A DNA stretch of 64,000 bases from Robertmurraya massiliosenegalensis JC6 (GTDB lineage Bacteria > Bacillota > Bacilli > Bacillales > Cytobacillaceae). The notes beneath the pieces were generated by a model that was not told where the DNA came from, searched no databases, and saw only the letters and a list, made by a program, of their open reading frames with translations. Positions within the stretch are counted from its first letter, which is position 1. Each line of letters opens with the position of its first letter. Both the position numbers and the translations under genes were made by a program. This document shows positions 1 to 7,444 of this stretch, in pieces. The DNA is taken from positions 29,116 through 93,115 of the forward strand of contig NZ_HE978520.1 of assembly GCF_000311725.1 (NCBI RefSeq), written 5' to 3'.

Positions 1-555
1 GATGGCTTGTACTCGATTTTTCACTTGTAGTTTACCAAAAATATTGACGAGATGATTTTTCACTGTTCCTTCGGTCAGTTCAAAGGTTTTAGCAATTTGT
101 TTGTTCGTCAGTCCTTGTCCGATCAGTGCCATAATTTCTTCTTCTCGATTCGTTAATGGCTCAATAAGGGGAGGAAGCGACTCTCCACTATCCACCTGTT
201 CCTCAGCTAAGGCACGTTTGACTGTTTCTTCAATTCTTTGTTGAGAAATCGGTTTGATCATATAATCATAGGCATATACATCAAATGCTGAAAGTGCGTA
301 CTCCTTATGGGAGGTTACGAAGACGAGCTTAATTTGGGGATGAATTTCCCTTAAGCGTTTGGCAAAATCGAGGCCACTTTCTTTTGGCATGCTAATATCC
401 ACAAAAACGATATCCACTTCCTCATTTTGCAGAAATGAAAAAGCCGTTTCCGTATCCTGAAAAGCTCCCACAATCTCAACCTCACCAATTTTGGATAACA
501 TTCGTTTCATAATAATATGCATTGCTTTTTCATCATCAATCATCATTACCTTCAT
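1..555 (-). CDS. Response regulator, receiver plus LuxR-type HTH (C-terminus cut by window edge)
   Basis: Cytoplasmic response regulator of a two-component system. The visible 185 residues start MKVMMIDDEKAM. They hold a receiver domain with the acidic pair D7/D8, phospho-acceptor D53 (in VFVDISMPKE) and the K of YMIKP. A LuxR/NarL-type helix-turn-helix follows (LTNREEEIMALIGQGLTNKQ, then TEGTVKNHL). The start ATG lies 7 bases past the stop of the kinase gene upstream, so the two are co-transcribed and probably translationally coupled. An overlapping ATG three codons earlier hits a stop at once and is excluded. The last residues are missing because the gene runs off the left edge. The family is certain; target genes cannot be inferred from this window. 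Confidence 0.93.
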   Translation of the reverse strand, partial: MKVMMIDDEKAMHIIMKRMLSKIGEVEIVGAFQDTETAFSFLQNEEVDIVFVDISMPKESGLDFAKRLREIHPQIKLVFVTSHKEYALSAFDVYAYDYMIKPISQQRIEETVKRALAEEQVDSGESLPPLIEPLTNREEEIMALIGQGLTNKQIAKTFELTEGTVKNHLVNIFGKLQVKNRVQAI

Positions 556-562
556 CCCATGT

Positions 563-2368
563 TCATCCTTTCTGAGTAGTTGTTATTAAACTAGAAGCCT
601 TCTCGCAATAACCACTCGGCACTGAAAAATTAAAAATACTTCCCTCGTTTTGAACACTCTCAAACCAAAATTCTCCACCATTGATTTGCACAAAATCTCT
701 ACACAGTGTCAGTCCAATCCCAATCCCCCGCTCGCCTGCTGTTCCCGTTGAAGATATCGGATACACATGATCCTGGAGCAGCTCTTTCGCTTGTTCAGGA
801 GGAATTCCTTTCCCAGTATCTTTAATGGAGATGATGATTTTTCCATCCACTTCTTTCGCATTTAAAAAAATGCTGCCATGATTGTCCGTGAATTTAAGTG
901 CATTGCTCAAAAGGTTTCGTATAATGAGTTCTAGCATTTCTTTATCTGCATAAACGGACGTTTCTTTTGCAATATTAGAAATCACTTTAATGCTCTTAAG
1001 TTCAATTTTAGGTTGCAACAATCCAATGGTTCGTTCAATCGTCCGTGACAAATTCCATACGACAGGGTTGAAAACCATTCCCCCCTTTTGACTTCTAAAC
1101 CAATCAAGTAAATTTTCAACAAGTGAAAACGTACTTTGAATTTGCTTATCCATCTCAACAACAACCTCATCCTGATTCTCGCCCAACCGCTTTAAATCTT
1201 CTTTTAGGATCTCCATCAAATTAATAAGAATCGAAAGAGGATCCCGAATATCATGAGCAACAACGGTAAACATCTTATCCTTGAAGGCATTTAATTCTCT
1301 CAATTGTTGTGAATGTTTAAGAAGTTTCTCTTCAGCACGAACTTCCTCTGTAATATCATTTAACAAGAGCATTTTTCCAACAGGATTTTCTCTTTTATCT
1401 CGAATATGGGAGGAGTATGCTTGAAAATACTTTGAATCAAAATGGTCTTCAAGCTTTATTTTTCTCTGAATGGAACCTTTTTCCGTTAACAATTCTAAAA
1501 GTATGGGTTGTGAATGAAAGATTTCCTGGATCGGTTGTCCAATCACTCTCTTATTTTCTAATTCTTTAAATATTTTTTTCGCAGACCGATTAAAAGTGGT
1601 CATTTGTAAATCGGGATCGACAACGATAACCGCTTCCTTCATAGATTCAAACACTTTTTCGTAAGCACGTGGAAGCAATTTAAACATATCGTACTGATGG
1701 ATTCCCCACATGAAAAACACACCGGAGAAGAGAAAACCGATCGGAGCAATATCAATTGGTGTATCAATGAGGTTAAGCAAATAGATAAGAGTAATTCCGT
1801 AAGGCCCGCAGGAACCAATGAAAAGTAAGAGGACTTGCTTCTTCATATGACTCCCTGTTTTTCGATACATGCGAATTAGCATACCCATTCCAATGAAAAC
1901 GAGAAAATAATTAAAGACTGAATGGAGAATATAGAAAGGTCCAGGTGTGGTTGATAGCAGTGGGAACCCTTCTGATTCATCGATGACCATCGTCCGATAA
2001 AACAGATAATGCCAGTCGTTTGTATAATGACTTACAAAGGTGAGAGTGGGCACTATCGCCAGCAGAAATATAAGCCACTTACGAAAGAATCCTTTACTGT
2101 TGGTGAAAAAAGCGATGGCATAAAACCATAAAAGTGTTCCAAAGGAGATGCCGATATATTCAATCTTAAGCCAGAATTTTATCTGTTCCATATTGGTACT
2201 AATAATTTCAAAAGCATATCCAAATGTATAAAGAGTACTTGCGGACATCCCTAAGAAAAAACAATAAGCTACCGGAATTTCTCTTTTTCTCCATGCCAGC
2301 ACAGCGATATAAGCAAGACAACAACTGATTGCAATGAGCCCTACAAAAACAAAATAATTATATCCCAT
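563..2368 (-). CDS. Sensor histidine kinase with N-terminal 7TM domain and PAS domain
   Basis: Membrane sensor kinase of 601 residues, partner of the adjacent response regulator. Residues 1-230 are a run of about seven hydrophobic segments of the HisKA_7TM type, followed by a PAS domain at about 240-345 (EAVIVVDPDLQMTTFNRSAKK). The HisKA dimerisation helix carries the phospho-acceptor H372 in VVAHDIRDPLS. The ATPase domain has N489 (NLLSNALKF), the G1 box DTGKGIP near 517 and the G2 box GERGIGIGL near 545. The start has the ribosome site GGGGGTGAG. All catalytic motifs are intact. The ligand is unknown; 7TM sensors of this class often sense small molecules or membrane state, and this is inference. 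Confidence 0.93.
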   Translation of the reverse strand: MGYNYFVFVGLIAISCCLAYIAVLAWRKREIPVAYCFFLGMSASTLYTFGYAFEIISTNMEQIKFWLKIEYIGISFGTLLWFYAIAFFTNSKGFFRKWLIFLLAIVPTLTFVSHYTNDWHYLFYRTMVIDESEGFPLLSTTPGPFYILHSVFNYFLVFIGMGMLIRMYRKTGSHMKKQVLLLFIGSCGPYGITLIYLLNLIDTPIDIAPIGFLFSGVFFMWGIHQYDMFKLLPRAYEKVFESMKEAVIVVDPDLQMTTFNRSAKKIFKELENKRVIGQPIQEIFHSQPILLELLTEKGSIQRKIKLEDHFDSKYFQAYSSHIRDKRENPVGKMLLLNDITEEVRAEEKLLKHSQQLRELNAFKDKMFTVVAHDIRDPLSILINLMEILKEDLKRLGENQDEVVVEMDKQIQSTFSLVENLLDWFRSQKGGMVFNPVVWNLSRTIERTIGLLQPKIELKSIKVISNIAKETSVYADKEMLELIIRNLLSNALKFTDNHGSIFLNAKEVDGKIIISIKDTGKGIPPEQAKELLQDHVYPISSTGTAGERGIGIGLTLCRDFVQINGGEFWFESVQNEGSIFNFSVPSGYCEKASSLITTTQKG

Positions 2369-2507
2369 TTGTCGCTCACCCCCGAACTTTGTCGATTATT
2401 ATCATATAGACTATGATAACATTAATTTTTCCTTTCCTATACTAACTAAGCTGGATTTTTCTTTGTGATATAGTAGGTTTAAACGAATGTCGAGTAGAGG
2501 TGATCGT

Positions 2508-2984
2508 ATGACTCATTTTATCGAGTTAGAAAACGAGGAAATTTTATACTATGTCTATAATTTAAATTGGCTATTACCAAAGGAAAGTCAAGAGGCAGCC
2601 ATTGAAATTTTATTAAAAATAAACCCAAATAAAGCGGATATGATCCTCCCGAAATATGGCAAGGAGTGCTGGGAAAACGGAGTATATGTATTGAAGAAAA
2701 TGGGTTATCCACAAAATAAAAAAGCCCTTCCTAACTTGGCAAGATTACTCCAAGATCGGAATTGGCCTGGTGCCCTAGAGGCTATCGAATTATTTCGTGA
2801 GCTCGGCAAAGAAATTTCTCTTCCATATATAGAAAAAGAATGTACAGAAGCCATGCAGCAAAACGACCTCGATTGGTTGGAACATCTTTACTTCGCTTGC
2901 CTAAGTCTACATTATCGTGAAAAAGACTTTTCTAATAAGGAAGTGTTTGTTTTTATGAAGGAGAGTTCGGAATCACTAGATTAA
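2508..2984 (+). CDS. DUF5071-like small cytoplasmic protein
   Basis: Protein of 158 residues from the ATG at 2508. That start was chosen over the in-frame ATG at 2487 because AGAGGTGAT lies at the right distance before it. It has no signal peptide or membrane segment. The pattern LPKYGKECWENGVYVLKKMG, followed by NKKALPNLARLLQDRNWPG and an EAIELFRELGKEI helix, resembles DUF5071, a helical-repeat family common as single genes in Bacillota. Function is unknown. It is monocistronic, divergent from the kinase operon and convergent with the leftward gene ending at 3004. The family assignment is from pattern memory and is moderate. Confidence 0.7.
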   Translation: MTHFIELENEEILYYVYNLNWLLPKESQEAAIEILLKINPNKADMILPKYGKECWENGVYVLKKMGYPQNKKALPNLARLLQDRNWPGALEAIELFRELGKEISLPYIEKECTEAMQQNDLDWLEHLYFACLSLHYREKDFSNKEVFVFMKESSESLD

Positions 2985-3003
2985 GTGACTTTACAGATTC
3001 TAA

Positions 3004-3357
3004 TTATTCCAATCTAGGAACACGTTTGTCTATGAGTAACTTATCGGCATTAACCGATGAAGTTGTTTCAATATCCTTATTCATAACATTGACACAACGC
3101 TCAAGAGTATTAATTAAATACGAATGTATTTCAGCATTATTATTAGAAGTAAATGTGTTGTCCTTCAATTCACTTAACATCAATTCTAAATCAATAATTA
3201 ATTTCTCTTTTTTTGATATATTTTCCTCAAATTGATGTACTTTATGATTAAATATTGCTTTTTGCAAGTTAATTTTTGTTTCATAAGCTTGTTTTCCATC
3301 AGCAAAGCCTTCATTTTTACTTTTAATTTCAGTTTTTTTCAGTAATACCATACACAT
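3004..3357 (-). CDS. Small helical protein of unknown function, paralog of its upstream neighbour
   Basis: Not a family I can name. About 117 residues, charged and helical, with no signal peptide or membrane segment. It overlaps the end of the previous gene (3329-3742) in another frame, so translation is probably coupled. Start codons at 3357 (ATG TGT ATG) and 3351 are both possible and neither has a strong ribosome site. The protein lines up with its neighbour along its length: KSKNEGF with KSKVDYI, EKLIIDLELMLSELK with EKKIIIDELIWLIRELK, and LERCVNVMNKDIETTSS with LENCIELFKFEIQTFSS. Both end in an I/L-D-K-K/R stretch. The pair is therefore an ancient tandem duplication, and the two products may assemble together. 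Function is unknown. Confidence 0.7.
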   Translation of the reverse strand: MCMVLLKKTEIKSKNEGFADGKQAYETKINLQKAIFNHKVHQFEENISKKEKLIIDLELMLSELKDNTFTSNNNAEIHSYLINTLERCVNVMNKDIETTSSVNADKLLIDKRVPRLE

Positions 3358-3742
3358 ACCGCCAATCGGAATATTTTTTATCAAGAGAAATATTTTTCAT
3401 GTGCTCAGAAGAAAAGGTCTGAATTTCAAATTTAAACAGCTCAATACAATTTTCCAATAGAATAAGCAACTCATTCTTCTTATCATCCGGTTGTTCTTTT
3501 TTTAATTCACGAATAAGCCATATTAACTCATCAATGATTATTTTCTTTTCATTACCTGTTATTTCAAATTCATTAGCTATTCTTTGAAATTCTTTTTCTA
3601 ATTCCTCAATCACATTACTATACACATCACTCGCAATAACATAACCTTCTTTTATATAGTCTACCTTTGATTTAAATACTCTTTTATAAAGAGGATCATT
3701 TACTTGTAAACCTATCGTTCGAATAAATGTCGTTTTATTCAT
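3329..3742 (-). CDS. Small helical protein of unknown function, middle gene of a three-gene operon
   Basis: Protein of 137 residues beginning MNKTTFIRTIG. The ATG at 3742 is preceded by GAGGAG at good spacing, which rules out the longer reading that runs into the upstream gene. The gene begins 10 bases after the stop of the 392-residue gene (3753-4931). It is predicted cytoplasmic and mostly helical, with an acidic, lysine-rich centre. It is a paralog of the next gene downstream (see that entry). An A7 run directly precedes the stop. The following gene lies in the +1 frame, so an indel in this run could fuse the two. No known domain is recognised. Confidence 0.75.
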   Translation of the reverse strand: MNKTTFIRTIGLQVNDPLYKRVFKSKVDYIKEGYVIASDVYSNVIEELEKEFQRIANEFEITGNEKKIIIDELIWLIRELKKEQPDDKKNELLILLENCIELFKFEIQTFSSEHMKNISLDKKYSDWRYVYGITEKN

Positions 3743-3752
3743 GTTATCTCCT

Positions 3753-4931
3753 CTAATCAATGTTAAAATTATACTCATTTCCTTGTATGAGTTGATTAAA
3801 TTCATTATAGATAAATTCAGCTTTAACATTAGCAATAAATTTAGTATCTGTAGCGATACGATAAATCGTTACCAACAATCCACCAATATCTAAATGTTTT
3901 AAAGTTGGTGCTCCATTTAGGACAGATTCCATTGCAACAACGATAAGATTACTTGCAGATGCAATAAGATTGGAATACATAAGTATTTTTCTTGTTTTAA
4001 CTTTGTACATGTCAAGAGTTTTATATTTTTCTTCGTTAAACATCATCCCGTGCATCATCGCTATTACTGTATTAATCAATGCAGAATAAGTTACTTGCTT
4101 TCCAACTGTTTTAAGATTACCCGCATCAATACCATATTCAGCAAGCTTTTGAGAAAAATGGGGGGACAAAACAATCGAGCCTGGGATAGGCAACCCCGCT
4201 TTTGAATATTCATCAGATTTAATATGGAACCATTGCTTAATCAAAGCCGCTGCTAAAATTTCAGGTTCATTAATTGTTCTTGTTTTAACCTGTTCAAACA
4301 TTATCATCGTATGAGCATTTTGGACGATTTTTGCCTTCAAATACCCATTAGACATCAGGGCAGGTTCTATATGATAGGAATTAAATTTCCAGTCCGTTAA
4401 TGTATTCGTCATTATATTTGACGTTCCAAATAGCCATCCTAAAAGTGGATCATGCCCTAGTGTCCTATAGCGATGGGCATTTCCACTTAATCCTAGATTG
4501 AAATCGCCACTCCCAAATTGAACATCATAGGGTACTCCTTTTGTTATGATATCGCTTAATGATGCTTTATACATCGTGCTTTCGGTTTGTCCATTTGAAT
4601 CACCAAATTTGTCATTAAATAGCTCTGATTCTCTTTTCTTATACTCTTTTTCACTCACATCATGAGGAGTTCTACTCTCAAATGGAGTTAATAAATATTG
4701 TCTTAAACATTGCATGGCTACTGCCAAAAATAGAAATGAAATATCTTTTGCATCTAATTTTGTTGCTTCAGCAAACCTTTTATCAATATCCTTCATCACA
4801 TATCGAGAGTTTTCTGCTATCCTCTTTATCCTTTTATTTTCTTCTATTATCATGTCCATATCTTTTTTTAGCAGCTGTGATTCCCTATCTAGATCTTTAC
4901 TACGATTTACTAACCTCTCAAATTCGTCCAT
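3753..4931 (-). CDS. Conserved-looking protein of unknown function, lead gene of a three-gene operon
   Basis: Protein of 392 residues. Residues 1-55 form a likely coiled coil (many K/E/D/R and regular L/I/M). A soluble region follows with the distinctive segment YRTLGHDPLLGWLFGTSNI near 155-173. The C-terminal part is helical with mildly hydrophobic stretches near 275-295 and 320-340 that look too short or too polar to be certain membrane spans. I do not recognise a named domain. AAGGAG precedes the ATG at somewhat long spacing. The gene is divergent from the helicase gene at 5116 and heads an operon with two paralogous small genes. The DNA is visibly more AT-rich than the metabolic genes on either side, which suggests transfer. 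Confidence 0.75.
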   Translation of the reverse strand: MDEFERLVNRSKDLDRESQLLKKDMDMIIEENKRIKRIAENSRYVMKDIDKRFAEATKLDAKDISFLFLAVAMQCLRQYLLTPFESRTPHDVSEKEYKKRESELFNDKFGDSNGQTESTMYKASLSDIITKGVPYDVQFGSGDFNLGLSGNAHRYRTLGHDPLLGWLFGTSNIMTNTLTDWKFNSYHIEPALMSNGYLKAKIVQNAHTMIMFEQVKTRTINEPEILAAALIKQWFHIKSDEYSKAGLPIPGSIVLSPHFSQKLAEYGIDAGNLKTVGKQVTYSALINTVIAMMHGMMFNEEKYKTLDMYKVKTRKILMYSNLIASASNLIVVAMESVLNGAPTLKHLDIGGLLVTIYRIATDTKFIANVKAEFIYNEFNQLIQGNEYNFNID

Positions 4932-5115
4932 TGTGTAATTTAAGTCTCCTTCTTAAAGAGTTCGTTAAAGATCATTTCATATTATAAAAATACTACAATA
5001 AACCAAAGATAGAAATATCTATTTTTTTCCTTTTAATCGTCCTTTCAACATTCCTTCAAGTGTATAATAAAAAAATGGAAAGTGGTTATTTATACCTAAA
5101 AGAGGTGATGATTAA
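4932..5115. promoter_or_regulatory. Shared divergent promoter region of the helicase island
   Basis: This 184-base AT-rich spacer separates the leftward three-gene operon from the rightward helicase gene. A TATAAT at 5063-5068, preceded by TG, could be the helicase -10 element. A leftward TATAAT reads at 4986-4981. No convincing -35 hexamer was found for either. A shared control region is inferred from the geometry only. Confidence 0.4.
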
Positions 5116-7254
5116 TTGCACGAGTTACAACTAGAAAAAGACTATTTACGAAAAGTTTGTTTTGCTTTAGACACGAGTCTTAGAGATTTAGAAATTGAAT
5201 ACAGTAACTATAGCCCTTACGTTTATGCTGTTGGAGACATGTATAACGATTGGGATTTCGAAATAAAAAAAACGAATGCATTACGAGCAAAACAAACTTT
5301 CCCCGCAAAAATACAAAGGCTAAAAACGCTTAAAAACTCCCCCTACTTTGGGAAGATTTACATAGAAGATGAAAATGGTAAGCAACAATTCTATATTGGA
5401 GAAGAGGACATTCATTTAGAAAATAGGAATTTGGTGATATCATGGCGGACAGAATATGGAGATCTTTTTTATAAGAAATTGCCTATTGTAGTCCTGAATA
5501 GCGGAAATACTGTCAAATTATTCAAGATCAGAAATTTCAATATTAGGAATGGCCAATTATTAGATTACAATGACTATGAGATTATGCATATTGATAATGT
5601 AGAATCAGATTTATTAAAAGCTTATACAAAATATATTTCTAGCGATTTTCTCCAAAATCAACTTGTTAATAGAAACGCACAAAAGCTTAAACCTGTCTTC
5701 CAGACTATTGATCAGCTTCAAAATGAGATTATTCGCATGCCTATTAATCAAAATGTTATAGTACAGGGAGTCTCAGGTTCAGGTAAAACCACAATGGGAT
5801 TACAAAGATTATCTTATGTTATTTACCAAATTGAAAAGAATAAAGGCCAATCTAAAATACTAGCCATATGTCCAAATAATCTTTTCTTAGATTATATTCA
5901 AGATCTTGTTCCTAACTTAAATCTGAATAACGTTGTGTTTGCATCCGTCCAAGACTTATTTTCTCATTTTTTGCCTAAAGATTTAAAAATAGCAAAAGCG
6001 AAAATAAGAGATGACTTAACATATCATTTTTTACACGCTTTAGACGAAAATAAGAGAACTATATATGCTAACTGGTTTAAATACAAAGGCTCAAAAGAAT
6101 ATGCTAACCTTTTGGAAACACATGTACAAAATATAAAGCAAAACCTGTTCAATAAGGACCTGACAAATATTCATCCTCTATTATCTAGATCATTAATGCT
6201 AAACATCTACGATAGACTTAAGCACGTTCCGTATAATATTATGGTTACTCGGGCAATTAGCTACATAGAACAAATATTAGAAGTTAAAGATAAACAGAGG
6301 TTGAATAATGTTTTACCCCTTATTAAACAAGAGTTTCTGAAAAAAAAGGTAAATGTTGAGATAGTCTATAGAGATTTTTTGAAAAATGGAGAATTATTCA
6401 AAACTGTGGAATTTGCAGAGTTAAATAGGAAACAAAATCAATGGTACGAAGAAGATATCCCTGCACTTATTTATTTATCTCATTTACTTGAGAATGTAAA
6501 CGTTAAGGATTCTGACTTCAACCATATTTTCGTAGATGAGGCACAAGATCTAACATATATTCAATATATTCTATTGAAGAAAATCTATGAAGGAGCGAGC
6601 TTTACAATTGTTGGTGATTTAAATCAACAGATTTTTTTACAAAGGGGTATAAGTTCTTGGGATTCTATTACACCTATTTTCAAATGTAAACTTCTATATC
6701 TAGAGTATAATTATCGTTCATCTAAAGAAATTATGGATTTAGCTACTAGTTGTTTAATTGACCCGCTCTATACAGGAAGCGGTGTCTTAGAAACTGGAGT
6801 AAAACCCGTACAACTATTATTCAATAATAGAAATATAAAATTCGAGAAAATCAACTGGAAAAAAATTTATCATGAGTATATAGAAAAGTGGCTTCAAAAA
6901 AATGAATCTACCGCTATTATAACAAATTCTATTGAGGACTCTGAAAATATCGAACGCTTTTTAAACGCTATCGGCGTGATGGAAACCAATGTCATTAGCA
7001 CCACCGAATCACTCTTGGATCATTCAAAGATAACGATCATCTCCGCACTTCAGGTTAAAGGATTAGAATTCAATAATGTCATTGTCTACAATCCCTCAGA
7101 GCGAGATTATCCGGTTAATGATTATTATTCAAAGTTACTTTACATGGTCTTTACGAGAGCATTATACAACATTGTTATTGTTGCTGTTGATTCCCCATCA
7201 AAATTGTTATTAAAAGCAGATATAGAATATCTATTTAAAAATAGACGAATTTAA
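5116..7254 (+). CDS. HelD/UvrD-like superfamily 1 helicase
   Basis: SF1 ATPase of 712 residues. The start is TTG at 5116, preceded by AGAGGTGAT. The first 200 residues are a family-specific region without a recognised nuclease. Helicase motifs in order: Walker A GVSGSGKTT with K224, Walker B VDEAQD at 473-478, motif III GDLNQQIF near 500, motif IV YNYRSSKEI near 531, motif V ISALQVKGLEF near 642 and motif VI MVFTRALYN near 677. A long insertion between the Walker A region and Walker B resembles HelD-type RNA-polymerase-recycling ATPases rather than UvrD or PcrA. All motifs look functional. It lies divergent to three genes of unknown function, so a role in defence or nucleic-acid stress is possible but unproven. 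Confidence 0.85.
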   Translation: MHELQLEKDYLRKVCFALDTSLRDLEIEYSNYSPYVYAVGDMYNDWDFEIKKTNALRAKQTFPAKIQRLKTLKNSPYFGKIYIEDENGKQQFYIGEEDIHLENRNLVISWRTEYGDLFYKKLPIVVLNSGNTVKLFKIRNFNIRNGQLLDYNDYEIMHIDNVESDLLKAYTKYISSDFLQNQLVNRNAQKLKPVFQTIDQLQNEIIRMPINQNVIVQGVSGSGKTTMGLQRLSYVIYQIEKNKGQSKILAICPNNLFLDYIQDLVPNLNLNNVVFASVQDLFSHFLPKDLKIAKAKIRDDLTYHFLHALDENKRTIYANWFKYKGSKEYANLLETHVQNIKQNLFNKDLTNIHPLLSRSLMLNIYDRLKHVPYNIMVTRAISYIEQILEVKDKQRLNNVLPLIKQEFLKKKVNVEIVYRDFLKNGELFKTVEFAELNRKQNQWYEEDIPALIYLSHLLENVNVKDSDFNHIFVDEAQDLTYIQYILLKKIYEGASFTIVGDLNQQIFLQRGISSWDSITPIFKCKLLYLEYNYRSSKEIMDLATSCLIDPLYTGSGVLETGVKPVQLLFNNRNIKFEKINWKKIYHEYIEKWLQKNESTAIITNSIEDSENIERFLNAIGVMETNVISTTESLLDHSKITIISALQVKGLEFNNVIVYNPSERDYPVNDYYSKLLYMVFTRALYNIVIVAVDSPSKLLLKADIEYLFKNRRI

Positions 7255-7360
7255 TTTCAAAAAATGAACTACATACCATAATCGCACCTTACAGATTAGC
7301 GGATTTCCCATTATCCCCTGTTTTTGAATGGGCAATCTCTTTTAATCTTAACTTTAAAAA

Positions 7361-7385
7361 AGCCCCACCATTATACAAGGGGGCT
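7361..7385 (-). terminator. Distal terminator of the uxu operon
   Basis: On the minus strand an AGCCCC/GGGGCT stem with a 13-base loop is followed by TTTTTT. It lies beyond the stronger hairpin at 7404-7442 and is probably a back-up terminator for leftward transcription. Confidence 0.6.
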
Positions 7386-7403
7386 CATGTTGTGAATATG
7401 ACT

Positions 7404-7442
7404 AAAAAACTCTAGCTCTCAAAAGAGTGCTAGAGTTTTTTT
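7404..7442. terminator. Bidirectional terminator between helicase and uxuB
   Basis: Arms at 7404-7416 and 7429-7441 pair as CTCTAGC/GCTAGAG, flanked by an A-run on one side and a T-run on the other, with an inner CTC/GAG extension. It can stop the rightward helicase transcript and the leftward uxuB transcript, which ends at 7445. Confidence 0.85.
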
Positions 7443-7444
7443 GA

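Noticed and set aside
3329-3345. Possible programmed frameshift: in-frame A AAA AAC before the stop of the 137-residue gene
   Set aside because: A -1 slip would enter a lysine-rich frame with no family likeness. The real downstream paralog is in the +1 frame and has its own ATG codons, so separate overlapping genes are simpler.
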